From NCBI GenBank assembly GCA_033439255.1, contig CM065889.1, forward strand, positions 744,001-808,000: a stretch of 64,000 nt of DNA. The letters run 5' to 3'. Origin of the DNA: Hericium rajendrae. Its lineage: Eukaryota > Basidiomycota > Agaricomycetes > Russulales > Hericiaceae. Position numbers and translations under genes: made by a program. The notes below the pieces were generated by a model that was given only the letters and a program-made list of their open reading frames with translations, ran no database searches and was not told where the DNA came from. Of the stretch, positions 15,601 through 28,846 are shown piece by piece. How positions within the stretch are numbered: the stretch's first letter is position 1; each line of letters opens with the position of its first letter.

Positions 15601-17829
15601 TGCGAGCTCTTGCAGTAGCGTTTTCGAACCATGTGCATACCACTGCCCGTGGAACCACTTCTTGCCGTCGCGCTCGAACATGTAGCAGATTTTCGCAAAC
15701 CTCCTCAGCAGATTGACGTCAATGTTTGCATGATTAGACGGGGTCGCATAACTCACCATTTACTATTTCCCAGCGAATTCCGCGATTGAGCACTTTCGTT
15801 GACGGCATTCCGAGCTCTGGTTGAATCCATGTCGAACCCAGGTTCGACGATCACCACATCGCCAACCTGAATGAAAAAAAAAATGTAGATTATGATAATC
15901 CACATACAGAAGATTCGAAAAACAAACCGTGTAGACAATCCCATCAATTTTCACTGAAGAATAGTGCCCTGGGGTATCAACAACACGTTCTCGCCATGTC
16001 ATCTTCGGATTAGCGAGATGGACGACAGGCGGATCGATATCCATATAACTGGAGACGCGAGCAGTTCCCGCCCTGTCGCTTGCAATGACTTTCAGAGGGT
16101 GATCGAACAAGCCATCAGCAAGACACTTGACGGTCGGTAAGACCACAGTAGTGTTGCGATGTTTGAGGACTTCCATCTCGAGATTTTGCACCACACTTTC
16201 GTCCTGCTGTCGATCGATGGACCGAACGACCTTAGATCGTTTACCAGGGAGGGATACGGCGCTCTCGAGGCGCGCGCCGGGAGCTGCCTCAGCTGTGTCT
16301 GCCGGGAAGAGGCCCCGAATCAAGGGTACACGACCCAGTTTGATACCCTGCGCTTGCAGATCCTCGAGCGTCGCAAGTATGTAGGATTTCTATGTGTGTA
16401 AACGTCAGTCGAGTGCATCTTTACCACTTCGGCGCACTTACCACATCATCTGCACGGAGATCCTCCTCTGTCAAGTGACGTCCCAGAATATCCTGCGCTG
16501 AGACAGTTCCCGATGACTCTTCGCTCGAATTCAGGACTCGGACAAACTGGTCCATCGAAATTCTTGGATTTTCCATAGCGTGCGATACGATCAAGTGCAG
16601 CAGACGGTGCTTCAGCCAGAATCGTGCGAAGAATGGGATGTAAAGGTCTGTTGGCGTGCTCAGGATATACCAAGCAAACTGTGTCCTAATGTAGATCTTT
16701 CTGTGACGCAGGATGAAATTCCTTTGTTAGCTATGATTGTGGGTTACCAGCCTTTCAGCTCACCTATCAAGCATCCCTGTTTCTTCGGAGACATGATGCA
16801 CGCTGAGTTCAAGGATTGCGGACAGCTTGACGCGTTGACCGCCAGAGTGTACATCACCGTCGTCATCAGTATCATCCTCTTCAAGACCGTCATCCGTCTC
16901 CTCTTCCTCCTCTTCCACCCATGGCCGCACATTCCCTGATGCACCGTACAATGAAAATACCTCATCGGCCGTGATCAGCTCGGTGATTGGGACCATTTCC
17001 TGTGAGTCTAATGTATAAACTGAAAAATCCGAGAGGACCCGGACAGGTATGTCATCTTCTTCATCACTCTCATCATTGTTGTCGCTAGCTTCGGTCTCGC
17101 CTATGACGTGGAGATCCTTGCCCTCCTTCAATTCATCTTCGGTGACTTGATATACTACTCTGACTAAGGGGAAAATGAGGACAGAAACAGCAAGAAAGCT
17201 CAAATTAGATACCACTGGGTTCGCCGTCAACAACCATTCTAGTGCGCTTGCTGGTGCCAGGCTCATTTTCGGCAGGCGTAGAAGACAATGAAGCTCTTCT
17301 CGATGGTGGTCCAATGGGCAGAGAAGCCGTTGTCTGTGTGTTCCTGCTAAAATGCAAATCTTAGTCGAGCCTACGACAAATGAGTTTCGATCGCTCACCT
17401 TCCGATGGCTCCATTGCCGGTCGGTATTTCTTAACGTAATTTTAGACCAAAAATCAAACACAAAATTATACGTAGATATTTTCACTTACTGCATGTTGGT
17501 ATAACTACAGAAACAGACAAGAAAGGGCGTCGGCCTCGTGTTCGAGTCGCTTTCGACGGCGCAGAACTTGTATCCAAATCGGGGTGCTGTGGCTGCGTGA
17601 GCTAGACCAGTTAGAGAAAACAGATGAACTTTACCGTATAATGTGATTGTTCAATGTCTAGCTCGTCAGTGACATCGCTTGCTGCTTGCTGTTGTATGAG
17701 CTTCCTGGGTGTGAGCTCGATACAAAATCCAGGCGCTTTCGGTCGCCGGACTGGAGCAGTGCTCTCCGACGGGCGACGTCTTTTCTTTGGCGTCTGCTTA
17801 GAATGGTCTATTTCGACATTAGGCTTCAT
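12609..17829 (-). CDS. DNMT1: DNA (cytosine-5)-methyltransferase, DNMT1 type
   Basis: A large multi-exon maintenance-type methyltransferase acting on newly replicated DNA. The order seen is: a basic N-terminus (MKPNVEIDHSKQTPKKRRR); an RFTS-like region (about 17300-16400, VLSDFSVYTLDSQEMVPITE and an acidic stretch); BAH1 (16050-15480, IDGIVYTVGDVV, MFERDGKKWFHGQWYAHG); BAH2 (15300-14790, EYHVNDCVYLYHGR); then the catalytic domain. Catalytic motifs are I (LELFAGAGGLSTG), IV (GGLPCQSYSGAN with the catalytic Cys), VI (FLLENV), VIII (QYGAPQGRRR) and X (HRQIGNAVPVPLALALG). All key residues are present, although motif IV reads GGLPCQ where GGPPCQ is usual. A start at 17958 is also open. One likely one-base loss lies at 13729-13730. 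The catalytic part is clearly more AT-rich than the N-terminal half. It is divergent from MCM7. Confidence 0.93.
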
Positions 17830-18020
17830 CCTTTGGGTAAGTCTGTATAGATGAAGATCAGAGAACAAAGGCTGAGACGGGGACTTGGGCCCCTCGAGCC
17901 TCGCGGCCTCGCCGAAACAGGAATTTGATGTGACCGACTCACGGACGCGTCGCGTCACACGTGTGGTACGTGTCTTGATCTGAACCTCCTCCTCGTCTTC
18001 GTGCCCAGCGTGCCAGAATC
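17830..18020. promoter_or_regulatory. short divergent DNMT1-MCM7 promoter with MCB-type site
   Basis: 191 bases separate the two start codons (62 if DNMT1 begins at 17958). ACGCGT at 17945-17950 is followed directly by cgcgtc. This is the core of the MluI cell-cycle box bound by MBF-type factors in fungi. It lies about 70 bases before the MCM7 ATG and 115 before the DNMT1 ATG. Whether MBF binds here is inference. Confidence 0.5.
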
Positions 18021-20773
<2,753 letters not shown>

Positions 20774-20988
20774 GTTACTACTACCGACTTGGAGCGGATA
20801 TATATTCTTTCTTGTACCAATACTCTGCTCTGCTCTTGCTGTTGTTTTTGTCCTTGTTTCAGCCAGTCTCGGTGGTATACCTGTAGCGAATAACATTATT
20901 ACCGATTTTCACACAGCAGTCTCCATGGATGAGCTGAAAAAATAAATATATAATGCAATGAAGGTATGTTCCATAGTCTATCATCATA

Positions 20989-23849
20989 CTATCGCAGCGA
21001 CTGCGACGCATGCTCCCAGCTCCCATCCGCGCTCCCGATCCCGCTTCCGTTCCCGCTCCCACTGGGACTCGCATCCCTCCGCTCCTCCTCGATCGGCTCG
21101 TCCCGGTACGCCGGCTGCGGCGCGGGCGTGCTCGCCGGCGAATGCGGGTCCTCGTCGTCGAGGAAGCCGGAGTGGAAGCCCAGCCCGCCGGGCAGGCGGT
21201 CCTGCGGGTGCCCCGCGCGCAGCGCGGTCGCCTCGTCCGCGTCCTCCTCGTCCTCGCCCTCGCCAAACGCGTCATACAGCTCCTTCGTGCGCGGCGGCGC
21301 GCGCAGCGAACCCATCGCGACGTTGTCGGTCCCCGGCAGCGTCGTGTAGTGCTCGAGGTTCCGTCGTGCCGCCGTACGGCGCCAGAAGAAGAGGGCGGTG
21401 CCGATGCCGAAGAGCGCGACGACGCCGATGGCGCCGAAGACCCATTTCTGGTCCGAGACGAGGTTGCCCATGCCCGTGAACCAGCTTTGGTCGGACGCTG
21501 GCGTCAGCGAAGGTGAGGGCGAGGGAACCGCTGCGTCGTCCTGGTCTCCGGAACCCTTGTCGCCACCGCCAAAGGTCGGTTTGTCGGCTTCGCCCTCCGC
21601 GTCACCATGATCGCCAGGCAAGTGTTCGGTGGGTTTCGGGTGCGCCTTCGAAGAGGAGGGCTCGCCGTCGGTAGGCGTTCCTTCAAACACGGAAGGGAGA
21701 ACCTTTTCATACTGAGATATTTCGTATTCCTTCACTTGCGCTGGGTCGATGACAGAGCCCCAGAGCGACAGGCTCCATCCAAGGAATGTGCCGTTGTGGC
21801 CTTCGGCACCCTGGTCAGACACGCGGATAGTCCAATCACCAAGAGGATCCTCATCCCTGCACGACAGGCGTTCAGTTATCGACAGATGAGATGGCAAAAG
21901 AAGTACTCACCAGTGCTTGACACTCATAAATTTCCATCCAGGATAGCCACTGTCGTCCGTATCCAGGTTTCGCACACCGGCAAGGACGCTCTTCACCCCA
22001 TTGGGACTGACAATTTCAACCTCCACATCGCCTCGCTTCGTGTGCTGAATCCACACCCTGACAGTGATGTGCTCCAGCTTCTCAAAGTTGTTCTCCTGCA
22101 AGTCCTGCTGGGTCACCGTGATCGTGCTCTGCAGGCCGCCCGGGACGATGAGCGTGCCACCTGTCATATTGCCTCCCAGATCGCATGTACCATTGTTGAG
22201 TTGCACGGCAGGAAGCTCGACCCAGGACTGAGGCTTCACGACCTGCCAGTCCTGTGCCGCCGTGACGAACGCGTATCCGTCGAGTACGCCGTAGCCGTAC
22301 TTGTACGAGAAGCGCCGACCGACAGCGGTCGATTCCCAATCGGGGTCATCGGGGTTAATGACGCGGCAGTGCGTACTGAGAGGTGCTGAATGTCGCGCCA
22401 AGACAGATCAGGACTGAGATCAGGTGTCAGTATCTCGCTTGACTGAATATTATAAGATGACGAACCGAACCGACAAAGCGAGGGTGTAGACGCCGACCGC
22501 GTTGGGCGCCGCTGCAGATGTGCCACCATGAGAGGATGCGCAGTTGTTCTTGCCAATATCCGTGGTCACCTGAATTTCGATGCTCAGTAAACTTATAAAT
22601 AATCTCGATACCGGAAAACCTCGTACAATATTTTGACCACTACCAGAGCTATAGGCTACCACCATATTGGCTGCACAGGCTTCTGAATAGTAGGGATGCA
22701 GACCCTTATAGTCAATGGCCGCGACGGTGACAGAATAAATACTGTTCGTGTAACCGTCGAAATTGCATTGATCTCCAGAGGCCGCTCCATTCCCACTGGC
22801 AAACACGTAGACCGAGCCTTTGCCTTCGCGGCCGTTCTGGATGCCATTCAACATGGCACGTCGGATAAGGTATCCTGGGCCTTCCATGGCCATTCCGTTG
22901 TCTGGAGGACCCCAGCTGCAACTGAAGATCGAGGTGTTCTGGTAGTCGTAATTCAGTGCGGCTGCCTCATCGACGTCTGAGATCGGCCCAGACAAGATGC
23001 GAATGCCCGCAATCTTCGACTCGTACGCGATACCCATGCCGCAGACGTTATTCTTGACGGCGCCAATTTGACCAGCACACCGTGTACCGTGATGGTCATC
23101 GGAAAGCTTAGGTGTTGGAAGGTCTTCATGGTCGTTGTAATCGTACGAGCCTTCTGCATACTAACATGACTCTCGTAAGCATAAAAAGAGAACAGAAGAG
23201 AAAAACCACACACGAAGTTTGCTGCCAGATCATCGCTCGTGTAGTCCAACCCATCATCCACCAAGGCTGAGATTACGCCCTTGCCCGTAATGCCCATCTC
23301 CCATAACCTGGTCACATTCATCATATGCTCCGGGAAGTCATTGTTGATTAGATGCCATTGCTTCGAGAATAATGGGTCCTCGATTCCGAGTCGCTCAGCG
23401 ACTACCGAGGAGGGGGTATCTTCTTCGCTGCCCGGCCGGATGGGAGGGGGCGCACGCTTGGCACGCTGCCGGAGCTCCTGGCGCTCGAGGTATCTGACGG
23501 AAGACGCAACCCGTGGACTATGGCGGGCGTCCGACGATCGGATGAAGTACGGCGATGCCGTTTGGCGTCGGAGTGCTTCGAGGGTGTCCAGTACGGGATC
23601 TGCGGTGCGCTTTCGTATTGACGGGTCGGATCGCGCTGCACGCACCAGCCAGGTATCCTTCAGTTCGCCCGCACGCCCGACGACCTGCACGCCGAGCGTT
23701 CGCGCCGCCTCGGCCAGCGATGCTCCTCCTCTGGTATCATGTTCCAAGACATAGTACTCGTGCTTCGAGTAATCGCGCTTTTCGTGGGATGCGGCTAGGA
23801 CAGATTCAAAAGTGAGTAACACGAGCACCAGACCGAATGGTAGCCGCAT
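20989..23849 (-). CDS. KEX2: kexin, Golgi subtilisin-like processing protease
   Basis: Cleaves secreted precursors after dibasic sites in the late Golgi. MRLPFGLVLVLLTFESVLA is a signal peptide. A prosegment with dibasic sites (RAKR, IRKR) follows. The catalytic triad is visible: Asp in SALVDDGLDYTSDDL, His in DDHHGTRCAGQIG, Ser in SSHGGTSAAAPNAVGV. The P domain runs through KYGYGVLDGYAFV, VRVWIQHTKRGDVEVEI and DWTIRVSDQGAEGHNG. Near the C-terminus is one membrane segment (WVFGAIGVVALFGIGTALFF) and an acidic cytosolic tail. Four or more short introns are present. One frame break (gg at 22365-22366) falls between the catalytic and P domains and looks like a lost base. Its 3' end faces that of MCM7, about 215 bases away. 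Confidence 0.95.
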
Positions 23850-24199
23850 CGTAGGAGGAGAAGAAAACAGGAGGAGTGGGAGGAAAGGTGGAGGGAGGCT
23901 TGTAGTCCGGCCGACGAAGCACTGGATCCCAAACAGGAAACAGCCACGCGCCGCGCATCACTGTATCCTGATCGCCAACCGGACGAACAAACGACGGCCG
24001 TCCCACAAATAGCTCCTCGGCTATTTCGCCTCCAATGTTTCTCGTTTATTTTCGGGCAGTACGGCCCCCTTGCGGCAAAGTCGACCCCTTGTTCAAAAAT
24101 ATCGCGGGTCTGGAGCCATAAATCCGAGGTAGAGCGTCTGCAAGATACACCGGCAGGTTATTTGAATGGATAAGTACAGAACCAAATCATGTTTCCTGA
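23850..24199. other. KEX2 promoter and POT1 3' flank
   Basis: No gene was found. A perfect short hairpin (aatagc-tcctcg-gctatt) lies at 24008-24025, just upstream of KEX2. Nothing else was recognised. Confidence 0.4.
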
Positions 24200-25766
24200 T
24201 CATCGCAACTCATATGCTCATTTGTTACCATCAGGCCAGCTTATGATGGTAAAGTTGTGGAAAGCTGTGTGTACCTCTCGTTCGAGCCCGCGGTGAACAT
24301 TTCCAATGTACTTGAGCAGCCGCTCTCTGAGCACGTCTAATGCTTCGTTGTCGGCTTCGAAATTGGTAGGCCCTAGGCCCGCCAGATCCGACCACCGTGC
24401 ACGTAAAGCGTCAGACAGAAAATAGAATAGGCCTGGCCGAGACTCACATTTTCATCTATGCCGACGACGAACTTATCCCCACCCTCGTCCTCCTGACGGA
24501 AAAACAAATGGTAGCAGTGATACACATGCTCTTTGAGCGTGTCGTTACATTTCACGCATGCATTGTGCCTCTTGGAGATCCTGCAGACACGGTTGCATCT
24601 GCAGTGTTGATGAAAAGAGATGACACCAGCATCTCATCGCACTTCGTACAGACGGCTTTTAAATACTCTTTCAAGGCCGGCGCGAAGTCGAATACGCGTG
24701 CCCGCAGACGGAACCGATCCGGACATTTCTCGTTTGCCTCTATCTGATGGATGCTGCATCCTTTGCGGCTGCGCTGGCACTGGCGGCCGAGGACCGTTGG
24801 TCAATCTGCGCACTTCCGGCCTCGTCTATGCCGTGTTTCCATTGCACCTTTCGCCTGATCCAGCCGCATCAGCACGTCTGACACGAGAAAAAGAAACTGT
24901 GTTCACTTCGACAACGCCGCCAGCTTTCATTGTCGCTGTTGGGATTCAGCTTATCCAGAAGTCTGTCCTGACCGCCCAAGTGGCCGATAAGCTTAGGGTG
25001 GCCGCCCTTCGTCTGTTACTTGAGTTTGTTTATGGTAAAGAATGAGCCGGCTGGCATCTATTTCATCATCTCATTATGTTCATCCCGAAGCTGGACCTTG
25101 AGGATGCGACCGGCCAGCTCGCAGGACCAGTCTTCAACTGGGGGTGATTTGAGGTCGTCCCGCGCGGTGTAATCGGTCACGTATATCTCGGACATGCCGC
25201 CTTGATTGTACTTAGAATAGAACCTGAGAATAGGATAACAACATGGGAATGGTGTTCGATAAAGGCATGTTTGAGATAGTTCATAACCTCGCAGCACTCA
25301 CCTGTCCAGATGTTCCAAATGCGCCCAGCATCCTGCGGAGCACCGCGTCTCGAAACAAGCTGAACACAAATCCCGTGGTTATATCGTAAAGTGACAGGCA
25401 AGACACCCTGCGCTCGTGCCTTCTTCAAATGCTCGACTCCACCCACTTGTGCGATATGCGGACCTCGTGAGTCGTCACCTACGCGCAAGTCCAGCCGATC
25501 GAGGCATTTCGTACTCCCTTCGCCTACATCCATGCGCCGCGGTACTGCCTGTTTCTGGGTTATTCTAGTCCCTGCTTATTTTCAGAGTGAATTGCTTCAG
25601 ACGAGGTGACAGCAAGCAGATCTTGTCCACGATGAATCCGCCTCCAGAGTCATCGTCCTTGAGCTCGTCCGAAACCTTCCTCAGCGTGACAAACAACGAA
25701 TCTTCCGGCGCGATGCGCTGTCGCTTTGTATTCCTTTTCGAGATCGACTTCACCAGGACGTTTCAT
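24200..25766 (-). pseudogene. POT1: POT1-type telomere end-binding protein gene, apparently damaged
   Basis: Pot1 binds the single-stranded G-rich telomere end. Pieces seen, in order: an N-terminal part with KRQRIAPEDSLFVTL; LKKARAQGVLPVTLRY (first OB fold); FYSKYNQGGMSEIYVTDYTA and LAGRILKVQLRDEHNEMM (POT1PC single-strand binding fold); GSFFTINKLK and GHPKLIGHLGGQDRLLDKL; RFRLRARVFDFAPALKEYL with CTKC, and NACVKCNDTL plus VYHCYHLFFRQEDEGGDKF (zinc-bearing C-terminal fold). The frame changes near the start, near 25575 and at the intron near 25305. In-frame TAG follows EMMK (about 25060) and TAA follows NKLK (about 25023). The 3' end is approximate. It may be a decaying copy, or a live gene with sequence errors; the stops are harder to blame on run-length errors. 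Confidence 0.6.
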
Positions 25767-26191
25767 GGTAGATGAGGATGGAGTGATGGAGAGCGCGCGA
25801 CGCTGAGACGCGACGGACGCGTCAGGATGGACCCCGGGCAGTGTTTATCTCTCATTTGTTGTAGCTGTTGTACATACCGAGTTTTCAGCCCTAACGAGCT
25901 AGTCGCCTCATGGCTGCGATTGTATAGTTTCTGGTGATTGTCTTGGTCTCGCTGTTACGGTTCTGTCGCTGAAACCAAACCACGGCGCGTCGTGACACGT
26001 GGATACAAATGGAGATCACGCCGAGATCTGCCAGCGCAATTCGCCGAGCATCCGGCCGAGGAGCCGAAGGATTTTCGCGGTGATCTTATCTGCGGGCGAG
26101 TCAAGCGCGAGTCACGTCTAGCAAGCAAAACTGAGCAGGTTTCAACGGAAAGTCAATTTATACTCATCCTGCTCGTGTGCTGTCCTCCAAC
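25767..26191 (+). promoter_or_regulatory. POT1-ASN1 divergent upstream region with paired GCN4-type sites
   Basis: GAGTCA (reverse of TGACTC) occurs at 26098-26103 and 26109-26114, 11 bases apart and about 80-95 bases before the ASN1 ATG. ASN1 is a known general-amino-acid-control target in fungi. Use of these sites is inference. Confidence 0.4.
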
Positions 26192-28456
26192 ATGTGTGGT
26201 ATATTCGCTGTTCACGGTATCGATGCGACCTCGGCCGATCGGACGCGTTTTATCGCTTGTTCCAAGATGCAGAGACACCGTGGTCCGGATTGGTCGGGAT
26301 GCTATGTCGGCAAACGGAGCGTCCTTGTGCACGAACGTTTGGCGATCGTGGGCGTTGGTCAGTAGCTCAAGTCATCATTTGTGACATTCGATTCAATGGA
26401 GGGTTACAGACACTGGCGCCCAGCCTCTCGTGAGCGAAGACAAGAAGCTCATTCTGGCCGTGAATGGCGAGATCTATAACCACGTTAAGCTGAGGGCCAC
26501 ATGTCCTGATTATAAGTTCAAGACCCATTCAGATTGCGAAGTCATCCTCCCACTTGTATGTTCTCGCGCTTTTTCGTATACTGTCCCATCTGAGCCTCTG
26601 CGGATTTAGTATAAGAAACATGACAAAGCGCTGTGCGGTCTGCTGGATGGGATGTTCTCTTTCGTGCTTTTGGACGAGTCCGTCGAGCCGCCAAGGATCA
26701 TCGCTGCACGGGATCCCATCGGTATCACCACTCTTTACCAGGGCTGGAGCTCAAAAAGGCCTGGCGCCGTCTACTTCGCTTCCGAGTTGAAGTGTCTTGT
26801 CGACGAGTGCGACAAAATCATCTCCTTCCCGCCTGGCCATGTCTACGATAGCAAAGATGGCTCGACGACGCGTTATTACAACCCCCCATGGTTGAACGAC
26901 GACGCCGACGATGCTGCGATACCCACTAAAAAGGCTGACTTAAAGCTGCTGCGCGAGACGCTGGAGGCAGCCGTCCGGAAACGTCTCATGTCCGAGGTGC
27001 CATACGGTGTACTTCTCAGCGGAGGTCTCGACAGCAGTCTCATCGCCTCTATTGCGGCACGAGAAACCGAGAAGGTCGCCCACGCCCAATACGAGGCACA
27101 CAAACGGAGACAGCGGGAAATCCAGAATGGACCGCCGACGCCGCCTGGAGCAGTGATTGTCAACGAAGATAGTATGTTTGTTCAAACTTTCCACATGAAT
27201 TTTCGCTTATGCTCCTTCTAGCCACCATCGCGTCCTGGCCCCAGCTGCACTCGTTCTCCATAGGCCTCGAAAATTCGCCAGATCTTCTGGCGGCGCGCAA
27301 GGCCGCCCACTACCTGGGCACCATCCATCACGAGTATGTCTTCACCGTCCAAGAAGGCCTGGATGCCATTCCGGAAGTCATATACCACTTGGAGACCTAC
27401 GACGTTACGACGGTCCGCGCCAGCACACCCATGTACCTTCTCAGCCGGAAAATCAAGGCCATGGGTGTCAAGATGGTCCTGAGTGGTGAAGGCAGCGACG
27501 AGATCTTCGGAGGGTACTTGTATTTCCATGCGGCGCCCGATCCGAAATCGTTCCACCAGGAATGTGTTCGACGAGTCAAGAACTTGCACACCTCCGACTG
27601 TCTACGAGCCAACAAGTAAGCCTTCTCATCGCCGTCTCGAGTCGTGACGCTCATCGCACAACCAAAGGTCCACCATGGCATGGGGTCTCGAGGCGCGCGT
27701 TCCTTTCCTCGACAAGGCATTCTTGGACGTCGCTATGAACATCGACCCGAAGGAGAAGATGTTCTCCAAGGGTGACAAGCAAGAAGTCGATGCGGACGGC
27801 TGCCCGAAGATGGAGAAGGTGCGTCTTATCAGGCAGGCCGTCGTATTCGCGGCGGACCCTTACGCCTTCCACAACAGTACATCATCCGAAAAGCCTTCGA
27901 CGTTCCTGAAGGCGAAAAGGTAAGGCGGACGTATCTTTCCTGTTGAAAACATCCTGAGGAATTAATTCGACAGCCGTATCTTCCTCGGTCTATCCTGTGG
28001 CGGCAGAAGGAGCAGTTCTCAGACGGCGTTGGATACTCGTGGATAGACGGGTCAGCATTCCCACCCTCCCACTAATCGGTCCATTGACATCATCCCAGGA
28101 TCAAAGACTACGCCGAGAGCGTCGTCTCTGACGAGCTTTTCGCGAAGGCACACGAGCGCTGGCCCAAAGACACGCCTGATACCAAGGAAGGTTACTACAT
28201 CCGCGATGTGTTTGAGGGTAAGTATGCTGCCCGTTCGACGTGCATTCGTGCCTAACATCGCTTTAGGCCTCTTCAAATCAGAAACCGCCGCAGACACAGC
28301 TGTCAGGTAAGCTCCCCCTTCACTTCACGCGCCGCAGAAAGTTAAAGCATATTATATTAATGAAGGTGGATCCCTCGCGGGGACTGGGGCTGCGCTACAG
28401 ACCCAAGCGGGAGAAGTGTCAGCATACACAACGCTGCTTACGAGGCGAACGAGTAG
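26192..28456 (+). CDS. ASN1: asparagine synthetase (glutamine-hydrolysing)
   Basis: Makes asparagine from aspartate, ATP and glutamine. The start is fixed by MCGIFAVHG, whose Cys2 is the glutaminase nucleophile exposed when Met1 is removed. The class II amidotransferase domain includes RHRGPDWSG and NGEIYNH. The synthetase domain carries the PP-loop SGGLDSS and [13 protein letters not shown], then [12 protein letters not shown]. The C-terminal exons encode [20 protein letters not shown] and [16 protein letters not shown]. About ten short GT-AG introns are needed, and all junctions keep the frame. No sequence lesion was seen. It lies upstream of and converges on the RhoGEF gene. Confidence 0.96.
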
Positions 28457-28846
28457 AAGCGGAAGCAGCATAGTGATGATACAATTTATATCTAGACGAG
28501 TAGATTAACGGGGCCGGCTGAAGAAAGAGAGTTCAAATGTACCAGTTAACGTAAGCCTGCAAAGATGAGGGAGTGTTGTAGATGCGCCGTGTAGGAGGGG
28601 AAATAATGGTGAACAATCCTATAGCGATTCAGAGCATGCAAGGAGTGAATACGGTATCGCGAAGCTAAGGATAATCGTGATGGAAGCCGAGGGAAAGAGC
28701 ACATGAATATAGATATACGCATCTCGGGTCATAAACAAGGGTAAAGGGGCCAGAAGGTTCCGGGAGAAAAGGATGGTATGGTGGTATCGAAATGGTGCGT
28801 TAAAAACATTAAAAAGCGTAGGAGGGCATGGACCACTTAAAACAAC
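28457..28846. other. convergent 3' flanks of ASN1 and RhoGEF
   Basis: Non-coding sequence between two convergent genes. No repeat or RNA gene was recognised. Confidence 0.5.

Noticed and set aside
24008-24025. Perfect 6-bp stem hairpin upstream of KEX2
   Set aside because: Stems this short arise often by chance in 64 kb; no link to a function.
24620-25045. 141-residue plus-strand ORF opposite POT1
   Set aside because: The minus strand carries POT1 family motifs across the same bases; the plus-strand frame has no similarity.
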